34,046 nt of DNA from an uncultured Lachnospiraceae bacterium (GTDB lineage: Bacteria; Bacillota; Clostridia; Lachnospirales; Lachnospiraceae), in NCBI GenBank assembly GCA_946615865.1, contig CAMOIJ010000029.1, positions 1 to 34,046 on the forward strand. Direction: 5' to 3'. Below the pieces are notes generated by a model. That model ran no database searches and was not told where the DNA came from. It saw only the letters and a program-made list of their open reading frames with translations. This document shows positions 1-8,393 of this stretch, piece by piece. Each line of letters starts with the position of its first letter. Positions within the stretch are counted from its first letter, which is position 1. The position numbers and the translations under genes are program-made.

Positions 1-997
1 AGCCGTCATCTTCCTTGGAAGGATCAGCGCCCATGGAGAAGTTGATCAGCCATGCAGGTCCAAAGTAGCAGAATACATCGCCGGGTGCCTGGAAGCCCTT
101 GCTCCAGTCATCACTCCACATATCATTGGTTGTGGTCATGCCTGCGTCTACGAGAGCCTTGGAATCATCTGCCCATTTCTTTACATTGTCATCCACGACG
201 ATCTTGCCGTCCTGTACCCACTTGCCGGATACGTTGTTGGAATATACGCGGAAGGTATCGTTAACGGTAGCAACGATCTTGTAGCCGGCGTCTTTCATCT
301 TCTGAGCTGTAGCATTGAATGCATCCCAGTCAGCAACTGCAGCCTGAACGGTCTCAAGATCATCAGAACCGAGAACCTGCTTGGCGATCTCTCTGTTGAA
401 GATCAGGCCGCCGGAGCATGCCTGCCAGGAGGAGCCGCGGATCTTGCCGTCTGCGTCTGTAACTACGTCCTTGGTGTACTGGAACTGCTTGGAAAGATCA
501 GCGTCTGTGATTCCCAGCTCATCCAGAGGCATTGCTACGTTGACAGCGGGATCTGTGTACTTCATAGCATAGTCAGCTTCGACCAGGAAGATATCAACCT
601 TATCGTTGTCAGCTGCGGTAGCCTGTGCTGCGAGAGCTTCGTCCAGCTTGTTCTGATACATGTTGTCCTTGTTGTCGGTGACTACGAAGTTGATGACTGT
701 ATCACCGATCTTGCCGCCCTTTGTGGAGTCAGCGGGATCATTTGCGGTGAATCCGGGATAGTGATCCATCATTCTGTTGGGGAACTCGTTGTTCCAGCAG
801 TAGATGTTGACGACAGAAGCGCCGTCAGCTGCAGGTGCAGCTTCTGCTTCTGCCGCAGGAGCCTCTGCCTCAGCCTCTTTTGCAGGCTCTTCAGCGGGTG
901 CGCTGGAGCTGCTTGCGGAGCTGCTTCCGCCGCATCCTACGAGGGATCCGGCCACCATAGCCGTTGCGAGAATCAGACTAAGTGTTCTTTTTTTCAT
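1..997 (-). CDS. ABC transporter sugar-binding lipoprotein (family 1 SBP), 3' end outside window
   Basis: Extracellular solute-binding protein of an ABC importer, probably for cello-oligosaccharides. The first 22 residues are a lipoprotein signal: a positively charged start, a hydrophobic stretch and a Gly-Cys lipobox with Cys22. A Ser/Ala/Glu-rich linker of about 35 residues follows, then a mature domain beginning near ASVVNIYCWNNEF, the usual opening of family 1 sugar-binding proteins. The frame stays open to the left edge, so about 332 residues are visible and the C-terminus is missing. The start at 997 has GGGAGG 9 bases upstream. The gene lies 122 bases downstream of a LacI regulator on the same strand and divergent from cellobiose phosphorylase, which is the basis for the substrate guess. 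The gap 998-1119 holds only a small CCGC-GAAA-GCGG hairpin (1068-1079). Membrane components would lie further left. Family call is firm; substrate is inferred. Confidence 0.9.
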   Translation of the reverse strand, partial: MKKRTLSLILATAMVAGSLVGCGGSSSASSSSAPAEEPAKEAEAEAPAAEAEAAPAADGASVVNIYCWNNEFPNRMMDHYPGFTANDPADSTKGGKIGDTVINFVVTDNKDNMYQNKLDEALAAQATAADNDKVDIFLVEADYAMKYTDPAVNVAMPLDELGITDADLSKQFQYTKDVVTDADGKIRGSSWQACSGGLIFNREIAKQVLGSDDLETVQAAVADWDAFNATAQKMKDAGYKIVATVNDTFRVYSNNVSGKWVQDGKIVVDDNVKKWADDSKALVDAGMTTTNDMWSDDWSKGFQAPGDVFCYFGPAWLINFSMGADPSKEDDG

Positions 998-1119
998 TAG
1001 ATAAACCTCCCTTTTATTTGCCGCACACACTATTATGTACGGTATTTTTTTTGTTTATATTTGCATTCCGCTTTCGCGGTTACTGCCAATGTGACTGCTG
1101 CGTTGCTGCCGCCTTGTCA

Positions 1120-2145
1120 TTACTCGGCGACTCTGTTGATATCCTTGACTGTGCTGCCTTTGTAAAGTTCGCCTTCTACAACGATCGGACGGATGATCGT
1201 GGACCTCGGATGTTCGATCAGCCGGATCAGGTTTTCCGCTGCAAGCTTTCCGATCTGCTCCGTGTCCTGGCGGATCGTCGTGAGTTTCGGCTCGATGTGC
1301 CTTCCGATCCGAATCCCGTCGTAACCCGCTACAGAGATGTCATCCGGGATCTGAAGCCCTCTCTCCCTTATCGCATTGATTCCGCCAAACCCCGCGAAAT
1401 CATCCGGATACAGGATGCAGGTCGGCGGATCGCTCAGATCCAGAAGTTCCTTCGTCCTTTGGTAAGTTTCCTCCGTGTTTCTGTAGTCAGCTGTCTTCAG
1501 ATATTCGTCCGGCACTTCGATGCCCAGCTGAGTACAGGTTGTAAAGAAAGAGGAAACCCTTGCCTGTGTTACTGAAGAGTCCTTTCCGTGAATGTAAGCG
1601 ATCTTTCTGTGCCCCATCTCATACACATATGTGACCAGATCTCTCATTCCCTTAACATTATCCGAGATCACCGCGATCCGGTTGTTAAAAATGTAATCGA
1701 TCGTCACGACCGGTATGTTGCTGTCGACAAGGTCGATCACTTCTGAATCCCGAAAGTCTATACAGGCTATTGCTACTCCGTCAAACCCCCTGTATCTCGC
1801 TCTCTCCAGATAAGTCATTGAACCGTGATGCACTTTACTGCAATTGACCAGCGTCAGGTCATAATCACTGAGTTCTATGGTTCGCTTGAAACTGTCCAGT
1901 ACGTTTGCAAAGAAATCATGCGTCAGACCGCTCTGGGCCTCATCTACAAACAGAACTCCTATATTATGGGACCTGTTGGTCTTAAGAGCCTTGGCTGCCG
2001 AATTCGGGAAGTATCCTAATTCTTTAGCCTTCCTTCTGACCATTTCCTTTGTCTTGGCACTTACATCATGTTGGTCATTCAGCGCCTTGCTCACAGTTGC
2101 TATTGAGACATTGCAGGCGGCGGCCAAATCTTTCATCGAAACCAT
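1120..2145 (-). CDS. LacI-family transcriptional regulator of the cellobiose locus
   Basis: DNA-binding repressor of the LacI/GalR family, 341 residues, the normal length. Residues 1-50 form the LacI helix-turn-helix and hinge: SMKDLAAACNVSIATVSKAL, then the helix-4 segment AAKALKTNRSHNIGV. Residues 60-335 form the periplasmic-binding-protein-like sensor domain, with typical motifs such as ISDNVKGMRDLV and GHRKIAYIHG. The start at 2145 follows AGGAGG with 5 bases between. The gene is divergent from the phosphorylase and upstream of the solute-binding protein. AAACGTTT palindromes in the control region are typical LacI-family sites, and one sits just after this gene's own predicted -10, which suggests autoregulation. 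The ligand is probably cellobiose or a related glucan, inferred from context only. Confidence 0.93.
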   Translation of the reverse strand: MVSMKDLAAACNVSIATVSKALNDQHDVSAKTKEMVRRKAKELGYFPNSAAKALKTNRSHNIGVLFVDEAQSGLTHDFFANVLDSFKRTIELSDYDLTLVNCSKVHHGSMTYLERARYRGFDGVAIACIDFRDSEVIDLVDSNIPVVTIDYIFNNRIAVISDNVKGMRDLVTYVYEMGHRKIAYIHGKDSSVTQARVSSFFTTCTQLGIEVPDEYLKTADYRNTEETYQRTKELLDLSDPPTCILYPDDFAGFGGINAIRERGLQIPDDISVAGYDGIRIGRHIEPKLTTIRQDTEQIGKLAAENLIRLIEHPRSTIIRPIVVEGELYKGSTVKDINRVAE

Positions 2146-2208
2146 ATCTGCCTCCTGTTACTATAAAACGCTCAATATTGTTTCGTAGCGAATTCGTTTA
2201 ATCACCTT

Positions 2209-2216
2209 AAACGTTT
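2209..2216. promoter_or_regulatory. LacI-family operator, lacI-proximal
   Basis: Perfect AAACGTTT palindrome in the context TTAAACGTTTTT. It lies just downstream of the predicted lacI -10 box, so a bound repressor would block lacI transcription. A nearly identical site is at 2373-2382. Confidence 0.6.
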
Positions 2217-2226
2217 TTGTAGTTCT

Positions 2227-2255
2227 ACTGTATATCGGTTTCTCATATTTTTCAA
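2227..2255 (-). promoter_or_regulatory. Predicted lacI promoter
   Basis: On the minus strand TTGAAA (2255-2250) and TACAGT (2232-2227) are separated by 17 bases. The start of transcription would fall near 2220, next to the 2209-2216 operator. Confidence 0.5.
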
Positions 2256-2372
2256 GCCCGATTTTGCTTTTTTTTGATGTATTATCACAAAATTGTCAGA
2301 TTGTGACAAAGCGAATATATCATTTTTGTTCGAAATTACAAGCCGAAACATCTCTTTTGGTTATTTTATTCT

Positions 2373-2382
2373 AAAACGTTTT
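2373..2382. promoter_or_regulatory. LacI-family operator, phosphorylase-proximal
   Basis: Perfect palindrome AAAACGTTTT, the typical core for LacI/GalR repressors. It lies about 25 bases upstream of the predicted phosphorylase -35. Because it shares the AAACGTTT core with 2209-2216, the two sites could be bridged by a tetramer or read independently. It partly resembles a CcpA cre site, which is the main alternative. Confidence 0.6.
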
Positions 2383-2405
2383 CGTTTTTTTTGGCATAGT
2401 TACGA

Positions 2406-2434
2406 TTGTGCTTGATTTTTACTAAAACTATAAT
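2406..2434 (+). promoter_or_regulatory. Predicted cellobiose phosphorylase promoter
   Basis: A perfect TATAAT at 2429-2434 with a weak TTGTGC at 2406-2411, 17 bases apart. The weak -35 fits a regulated promoter. The leader would be about 45 bases. Confidence 0.5.
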
Positions 2435-2485
2435 GTATTCATATAAGTTTATCGTTACTTAAAAATCGAAAATATGGAGGGAACT

Positions 2486-4996
2486 ATGAAATTCGGACAT
2501 TTCGACGACGCTAATCGAGAGTATGTGATCACAACTCCCAGAACTCCTCTCCCCTGGATCAACTATCTCGGGAACCAGGACTTCTTTACGCTGATCTCCA
2601 ATACATGCGGAGGATATTCCTTTTATAAGGATGCAAGGCTTCTGAGGATCACACGCTATCGCTATAACGACGTTCCTTACGACGGAAACGGAAAGTACAT
2701 ATATATTAAGGATGAAAACACCGTCTGGAATACCGGATGGCAGCCTTCCAAGACCGAACTGGACAGTTATGAGTGCAGACACGGCATGGGCTACTCCCGC
2801 TTTAGTTCTTCGAAGAACGGAGTGTCTGTCAGCCAGCTCAACTTTGTCCCCATGGGAGACACCTGCGAGGTAATCCTTCTTGACATTAAGAACGAATCCG
2901 GTCAGGAAAAGAATCTCAAGGTATTTCCTTACGTAGAGTGGTGTCTTTGGGATGCTGACGACGACCAGAAGAATTTCCAGCGAAACCTTTCGACCGGCGA
3001 AGTCGAAATAGAGTCCAATCTCGGTTACGAGATCAGCGGACTCAAGAAACCCGCCAAGACTTCCATTGATAATTACAACGAACTCGATTACGCTGCCATC
3101 TATCACCGCACAGAGTACAGAGAGCGCAGAAACATGTATGCTGTCTTCTCCGTAAACCGTCCGATCAGCGGCTTTGATACCGACAGGCGCTCTTTCATAG
3201 GCGATTACAGAAGCCCCGCCCTCCCCGAAGTGGTCCAAAGTGGTTCCTGCAAGAATACTGTAGCAAGCGGATGGTCTCCCTGCGCAGTCTTTGAACTCGA
3301 TATCAAACTTGCTCCGGGCGAAAGCACCAGTGTGGTCTTCCAACTGACCTATGTGGAAAATCCCGTAGAAGAAAAATGGGAGTCCTACGGCGTCATCAAT
3401 AAGACCAAAGCCCACGCCATGATACGCAAATATCATGATCGCGGCGCGGTCATCGCAGCTTATGAGACGCTTCACAGCTACTGGGGCGAACTGCTCAGCA
3501 AATTCCATGTCACCAGTTCCCGTCCTGAAGTGGACAGAATGGTCAACATCTGGAATCAGTATCAGTGCATGATCACATTCAATATGTCCCGCAGTGCCTC
3601 CTATTATGAGTCCGGTATCGGAAGAGGCATGGGCTTTAGAGATTCCTGTCAGGATCTGCTCGGTTTCGTTCACCTTGTACCTGAGCGCGCCAGACAGAGG
3701 ATCATCGATATTGCTTCCACTCAGTTCCCTGACGGCAGCGCGTATCACCAGTACCAGCCCCTCACCAAGAAGGGCAACGCGGATATCGGCAGCGGATTTA
3801 ACGATGACCCGCTCTGGCTCATCGCAGCTGTCAGCGCTTATATCCGAGAGACCGGCGACGTCTCTATTTTGGACGAATCTGTGCCTTTTGATAATGATGA
3901 ATCTCTCGCGCAGCCCCTCATGGAGCATCTGCGCAGGAGCGTGAACTACACGATCACTCACAAAGGTCCTCACGGCATCCCGCTCATTGGCCGCGCTGAC
4001 TGGAACGACTGCCTCAACCTCAACTGCTTCTCAGAGCATTCCGGTGAATCCTTCCAGACCTCCGGTCCCAGTGAAGGACCGGTTGCCGAGTCTGTATTCA
4101 TCGGCGGAATGTTCGTCAAATATGCCGGCGAGTACGCGGATCTGTGCGATCTCATCGGACTTAAGGACGAAGCTGCAGCGATGCGCAAAGAGCGCGATAT
4201 CATGGAGAAGACACTTCTCACTGACGGCTGGGACGGAAAGTGGTTCGTCCGCGCCTATGACGCATACAGTAATAAAGTCGGATCCCACGAGTGCGAAGAG
4301 GGTCAGATCTACATCGAGCCCCAGGGCTTCTGCGTCCTGGCAGGCGTCGGCAAAGAGACCGGTGAGGCACTCCAGGCGCTCAATAGTGTTGAGGATATTC
4401 TGGACTCCAAATACGGCATTGCTCTTTTGAAACCCGCTTATACCAGATATCATGTGGAACTGGGCGAAGTTTCCTCCTACCCTCCGGGATACAAGGAAAA
4501 CGGCGGTATCTTCTGTCACAACAATCCCTGGGTATCTATCGCGGAAACCGTCATTGGACGCGGAAACAGAGCCTTTGAGATCTATTGGAAGACATGCCCT
4601 TCCTGTGTGGAAGAGTTCAGTGAGATCCACAGAACAGAGCCCTATGTCTATTCCCAGATGGTAGCCGGTCCCGAAGCGCCGAACTTCGGCGAAGGAAAGA
4701 ACAGCTGGCTGACAGGCACCGCCGCATGGACCTTCACGGATATTTCCCAGTATATTCTGGGCGTCTATCCCACCTTGAACGGCTTGAGCATTGATCCCTG
4801 CATCCCCGATGATTTCGGTGATTTTGAACTGACCCGCGCCTATAGAGAAGGCGTATATCACATCAGCGTCAAGAACCCCGGCCATGTGGAAAAAGGCGTA
4901 AAGAAAATGATCGTTGACGGCAAGGAAGTTGCCGGACACGTGATCCCTTACAATAAGGGACAGAAAGAATACAGCGTAGAAGTGATCATGGGATAA
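2486..4996 (+). CDS. Cellobiose phosphorylase (glycoside hydrolase family 94)
   Basis: Cytoplasmic enzyme that splits cellobiose with phosphate into glucose 1-phosphate and glucose, saving ATP. Of 836 residues, the N-terminus MKFGHFDDANREYVITTP and the block TPLPWINYLGNQDFF are hallmarks of cellobiose phosphorylases rather than of chitobiose or cellodextrin enzymes. An N-terminal beta-sandwich (about 1-290) precedes an alpha/alpha barrel. The barrel carries GRADWNDCLN at about 503-512, containing the Asp that acts as general acid in GH94. An upstream ATG at 2474 exists, but GGAGGG lies inside that reading and sits 4 bases before the ATG at 2486, so 2486 is chosen. Divergent from the LacI regulator and followed by a strong hairpin. 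Cellodextrin phosphorylase is the less likely alternative. Confidence 0.95.
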   Translation: MKFGHFDDANREYVITTPRTPLPWINYLGNQDFFTLISNTCGGYSFYKDARLLRITRYRYNDVPYDGNGKYIYIKDENTVWNTGWQPSKTELDSYECRHGMGYSRFSSSKNGVSVSQLNFVPMGDTCEVILLDIKNESGQEKNLKVFPYVEWCLWDADDDQKNFQRNLSTGEVEIESNLGYEISGLKKPAKTSIDNYNELDYAAIYHRTEYRERRNMYAVFSVNRPISGFDTDRRSFIGDYRSPALPEVVQSGSCKNTVASGWSPCAVFELDIKLAPGESTSVVFQLTYVENPVEEKWESYGVINKTKAHAMIRKYHDRGAVIAAYETLHSYWGELLSKFHVTSSRPEVDRMVNIWNQYQCMITFNMSRSASYYESGIGRGMGFRDSCQDLLGFVHLVPERARQRIIDIASTQFPDGSAYHQYQPLTKKGNADIGSGFNDDPLWLIAAVSAYIRETGDVSILDESVPFDNDESLAQPLMEHLRRSVNYTITHKGPHGIPLIGRADWNDCLNLNCFSEHSGESFQTSGPSEGPVAESVFIGGMFVKYAGEYADLCDLIGLKDEAAAMRKERDIMEKTLLTDGWDGKWFVRAYDAYSNKVGSHECEEGQIYIEPQGFCVLAGVGKETGEALQALNSVEDILDSKYGIALLKPAYTRYHVELGEVSSYPPGYKENGGIFCHNNPWVSIAETVIGRGNRAFEIYWKTCPSCVEEFSEIHRTEPYVYSQMVAGPEAPNFGEGKNSWLTGTAAWTFTDISQYILGVYPTLNGLSIDPCIPDDFGDFELTRAYREGVYHISVKNPGHVEKGVKKMIVDGKEVAGHVIPYNKGQKEYSVEVIMG

Positions 4997-5040
4997 GGAT
5001 CACTGGCAGATAAATCGTTTTCATAATCCTCCTTAAGCAA

Positions 5041-5069
5041 AATGCCCCGGCGCAAAGCCGGGGCATTTT
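5041..5069. terminator. Bidirectional terminator
   Basis: Hairpin AATGCCCCGGC with loop GCAAA and matching arm GCCGGGGCATT, with T-runs on both strands. It separates the convergent phosphorylase and pyrophosphatase genes. Confidence 0.9.
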
Positions 5070-5108
5070 CATATCTGCAGTTTATCAGTGTTTTGCCATA
5101 TCTATACG

Positions 5109-6749
5109 TTACGCATACTTACTGACCACCTTTGAGAGTTTGGGCAGGATCTGCATCTTTCTGGATACAAGACCTTCCTGAACACTGTGAGGCTCTCCCT
5201 CATGATCCGGATAGGCCTCAAAGAGCCAGTTTCCTTTCTCCCCAGACGCGAACAGGATCGAGCTGTTCTCCAGCGCTGAGGTAATGGAAAGGATTCCGAT
5301 ATCCGCGTTCTTGTTCTTTGTCAGAATATCCAGCGCCTGCTGCATATCTTCCGCCCTGTCCCTGTAAGGCTCAACCTGGGGAACATTTACCTTCGTAATC
5401 ATAAGCCTGACGCCCATGACGTCTTCGAAGATTATATCGCGGCTCATCAGTTCTTCCAAAGATCCTCCCTCATCCTCTGTCAGGGAGAAGAGTTCCTCAG
5501 AGAACTGATCAAGGTCAAGACCCGCCAGAGCAGCCAGAATATTGGCTGTCTGTCTGTCCTTGTCCGTCGTCGTAGGAGTCTGAAGATTCATCGTATCCGA
5601 CAAAAGCCCGCCGAGCATAAGACCCGCCAGGTTCTCCTCGATAGGGACCTGGTTCTCTCTGAAGATCGTCGCGATGATCGTACAGGTACTGCCTACGATC
5701 TCATTTCTGAAACTCACAGGCCTGGATGTGGAGAAATCGGTGACCCTGTGGTGGTCGATCACTTCCAGGACTCTTGCCTTTTCAATTCCCTTGACTGACT
5801 GGGAGAACTCATTGTGATCTACCAGGATCAGCTGCTTGTCATTGTAGTTAAGGATATGGGATCTCATCGCATATCCCACCAGGTGATCGTCGTCATCTAC
5901 GACCGGAAACGCCCTGAACTGCGTGCGCGCCATCTTCCTTCCGGCGTCCTCCGCCAGTTCATGTCCGTAGAACTTCATGGGCTTAAGCGTCATCATCATT
6001 CTCACAGGCGGGGCAAAAAACAGAAACCTGGAAGTATTCATCGCGCCGTAACCTGACGTTATGATCGTGCAGTGATGCTCCTTCGCGAGTTTGAGCACGC
6101 TGTCATCCACGGAAGTCTCCCAGATAATGATCAGCATGCCGGCCCCTTTTTCGATCAGGATCTTCTGGGCTTTCTTATTGCCGCCCGTGATCACGATCCT
6201 GTCCGTCACCTCGTAATCTTCGAGATTTTCTTTGTTCGTCATTGTGAGAATACTCACCTTTCCGTTGAGGTGCCGCTGATCATCATCGTAATGAACCTTC
6301 CCTGCAATAGTCTTGGATATATACTCTGTCGGAGTATCCTTGAGCATTGAATGGGAATTCTTCGTATCATTGAGCGCTATATTCGCCAGGTCCGACTTGG
6401 AGACCCATCCGATCACCATATTGTTGTCATCAACTACCGCGAATCCCTCTCTGTCCTCCTTCTTCATAAGACCTACCGTCTCGAAGATGGTAGTTTCCGG
6501 TGTGATCGCGTAAGGATCGGCCAGATCCACTTCGTCCAGACGCACCTGCGCCGTTTCGAGAAAAAGAGGCTTTTCAAATCCGAATCTGTCCAGCAGATAC
6601 TGGGACTCCTTGTTGATCTTCCCTAAAACGCAGGGAATCGCATCATATCCCTGCGCTTTCTTGTATTCCGCGTAGGCGATCGCCGCTGCTACTGAATCCG
6701 CGTGCGGATTCTTATGACCTGTTACATAGATTCTATTGTCCTGTGCCAT
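5109..6749 (-). CDS. CBS/DRTGG-domain family II (Mn-dependent) inorganic pyrophosphatase
   Basis: Cytoplasmic hydrolase of pyrophosphate, of the nucleotide-regulated CBS-PPase type; 546 residues against about 310 for the simple family II enzyme. Order: a DHH N-terminal segment (1-65), CBS domain 1 (about 75-130), a DRTGG domain (about 145-245), CBS domain 2 (about 250-305), then the rest of the DHH domain with DHNE (311-314), DHH (332-334) and SD (384-385). The DHHA2 substrate motif SRK is at 529-531. The CBS pair is known in the family to bind adenine nucleotides. Oddity: the metal-binding motif reads GHKNPHADS (11-19), with His16 where family members normally have Asp. The start at 6749 follows GGGAGGGG. 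Divergent from the sulfhydrylase gene. Confidence 0.93.
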   Translation of the reverse strand: MAQDNRIYVTGHKNPHADSVAAAIAYAEYKKAQGYDAIPCVLGKINKESQYLLDRFGFEKPLFLETAQVRLDEVDLADPYAITPETTIFETVGLMKKEDREGFAVVDDNNMVIGWVSKSDLANIALNDTKNSHSMLKDTPTEYISKTIAGKVHYDDDQRHLNGKVSILTMTNKENLEDYEVTDRIVITGGNKKAQKILIEKGAGMLIIIWETSVDDSVLKLAKEHHCTIITSGYGAMNTSRFLFFAPPVRMMMTLKPMKFYGHELAEDAGRKMARTQFRAFPVVDDDDHLVGYAMRSHILNYNDKQLILVDHNEFSQSVKGIEKARVLEVIDHHRVTDFSTSRPVSFRNEIVGSTCTIIATIFRENQVPIEENLAGLMLGGLLSDTMNLQTPTTTDKDRQTANILAALAGLDLDQFSEELFSLTEDEGGSLEELMSRDIIFEDVMGVRLMITKVNVPQVEPYRDRAEDMQQALDILTKNKNADIGILSITSALENSSILFASGEKGNWLFEAYPDHEGEPHSVQEGLVSRKMQILPKLSKVVSKYA

Positions 6750-6798
6750 ATATCCCCTCCCGGCAATTCGGTTAAGAGCTGCTGCTGTTTATAACTTA

Positions 6799-6827
6799 AT
6801 GATATCATGTTCGATTTATCCAGACAA
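6799..6827 (-). promoter_or_regulatory. Predicted pyrophosphatase promoter
   Basis: On the minus strand TTGTCT (6827-6822), 17 bases, TATCAT (6804-6799). The leader would be about 45 bases. Confidence 0.5.
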
Positions 6828-6885
6828 TGAATTCCCTTTTCGAAAATCTCATCCTTGTAAGAGCGAAGCACATTCCGGTTCTCTT

Positions 6886-6915
6886 TTGACAGATGTAAAA
6901 TGAAGAAATTAGTAT
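6886..6915 (+). promoter_or_regulatory. Predicted promoter of the O-acetylhomoserine sulfhydrylase gene
   Basis: A perfect TTGACA at 6886-6891 and TAGTAT at 6910-6915, 18 bases apart. I looked for a SAM-type (S-box) riboswitch in the roughly 80-base leader and saw no such fold. Confidence 0.4.
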
Positions 6916-7000
6916 TTGCCATACTCCCCGACTTCTTTTAAGATGTATAAAGAACAGATCCGGAATACGGAGAATACCATTCACAGCGGAGGTAACAAAA

Positions 7001-8269
7001 ATGGAAAGAGAAACAATGTGCATTCAAGCCGGTTATTCACCTAAAAACGGCGAATCCAGAATGATCCCGATCATTCAGAGCACAACCTTTAAATACGATA
7101 CCAGCGAGGATATGGGCAAGCTGTTCGATCTGGAAGCTTCCGGTTATTTCTATACCCGTCTTCAGAATCCCACCAATGATATGGTGGCAGCCAAGCTCGC
7201 CGCGCTCGAAGGCGGTACTGCCGGTATGCTGACCTCTTCAGGCCAGGCGGCCAACTTCTTCAGCGTTTTTAATATCGCGACCTGCGGCGATCACATTGTG
7301 AGCGCGTCTACCATCTACGGGGGTACTTTCAACCTTTTCAATGTCACAATGCGCAAGATGGGCATCGAATTCACTTTCGTCGATCCTGACTGCAGCGACG
7401 AAGAGCTCGAAAAGGCTTTCCGCCCCAACACCAAGGCTGTTTTCGGCGAGACCATCGCTAACCCCGCCCTCGTCGTCTTTGATATCGAGCGCTTCGCAAA
7501 GGCAGCGCACGCGCACGGCGTACCGCTCATCGTAGACAACACCTTTGCCACTCCCATTAACTGCAGGCCGATCGAATGGGGCGCTGACATCGTCACCCAC
7601 TCCACGACCAAGTATCTGGACGGACACGACGCAACCGTAGGCGGCGCCATTATTGACGGCGGCAAATTCGACTGGATGGCACACGCTGACAAGTTCCCCG
7701 GCCTCACTACTCCCGATGCGTCCTATCATGGCATCACATACGCCGAGAAATTCGGTCTTGGCGGCGCTTTCATCACGAAGTGCACCGCACAGCTCATGAG
7801 AGATTTCGGATCCATTCAGGCTCCCATGAACGCTTTTCTTTTAAACCTCGGCATCGAGTCTCTGGCTGTGCGCGTACCCAGGCACTGCGAGAACGCGCAG
7901 AAGGTCGCAGAATATCTCAGCGGCCATGACAAAGTGGCATGGGTGACTTATCCCGGTCTCCCCGGCGACAAATATTACGAGAGAGCTAAGAAGTATATGC
8001 CGAACGGAACCTGCGGCGTCATCTCCTTCGGTCTCAAGGGCGGAAGATCTGCCGCGGAGGCGTTTATGAAGAAACTCAAGGTCGCAATGATCGCGACACA
8101 CGTTGCCGACGCTCACACCTGCATTCTTCACCCCGCCAATTCCACACACCGCCAGCTCACCGACGAAGAGCTGATCGCAGGCGGCGTGGGACCGGACCTG
8201 ATCCGTCTTTCCGTCGGCATTGAGAATGTCAATGATATCATTGCCGATATTGAGCAGGCACTGGCCTGA
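7001..8269 (+). CDS. O-acetylhomoserine sulfhydrylase / aminocarboxypropyltransferase-type PLP enzyme
   Basis: Pyridoxal-phosphate enzyme of the Cys/Met metabolism family, 422 residues. It probably makes homocysteine from O-acetylhomoserine and sulfide in methionine synthesis. The PLP-binding lysine is Lys204 in HSTTKYLDGHDATVGG, and the aspartate motif is VDNTFATP. Other family blocks are FYTRLQNPTND near the start and ADAHTCILHPANSTHRQL near the end. The latter is characteristic of MetY-like members rather than of cystathionine gamma-synthase. A methionine gamma-lyase role cannot be excluded. The start follows GCGGAGG with 7 bases spacing. The gene stands alone between its own promoter and a strong hairpin. 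Confidence 0.88.
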   Translation: MERETMCIQAGYSPKNGESRMIPIIQSTTFKYDTSEDMGKLFDLEASGYFYTRLQNPTNDMVAAKLAALEGGTAGMLTSSGQAANFFSVFNIATCGDHIVSASTIYGGTFNLFNVTMRKMGIEFTFVDPDCSDEELEKAFRPNTKAVFGETIANPALVVFDIERFAKAAHAHGVPLIVDNTFATPINCRPIEWGADIVTHSTTKYLDGHDATVGGAIIDGGKFDWMAHADKFPGLTTPDASYHGITYAEKFGLGGAFITKCTAQLMRDFGSIQAPMNAFLLNLGIESLAVRVPRHCENAQKVAEYLSGHDKVAWVTYPGLPGDKYYERAKKYMPNGTCGVISFGLKGGRSAAEAFMKKLKVAMIATHVADAHTCILHPANSTHRQLTDEELIAGGVGPDLIRLSVGIENVNDIIADIEQALA

Positions 8270-8307
8270 CCCCCGGGCTTCCTGGCATTCACAGATCACT
8301 AAAAAGG

Positions 8308-8342
8308 CTGCCGCACCGGAAAATCATTTCCTGGTGCGGCAG
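8308..8342. terminator. Bidirectional hairpin terminator of a repeated type
   Basis: Ten-base stem CTGCCGCACC / GGTGCGGCAG, with an inner GGAAA/TTTCC pairing. It separates the convergent sulfhydrylase and phosphatase genes. The arms and loop resemble the hairpin at 17072-17110 closely. Confidence 0.85.
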
Positions 8343-8393
8343 TTCCTTTATCTTACGTAATCTCTCCCGTAACGACCGGTGATCTCTCCCTTA

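Noticed and set aside
2459..3973. 504-residue minus-strand reading opposite the cellobiose phosphorylase
   Set aside because: Antisense shadow of a strongly conserved GH94 gene.
6916..7000. SAM riboswitch before the O-acetylhomoserine sulfhydrylase gene
   Set aside because: Leader too short and no S-box helices or terminator visible.
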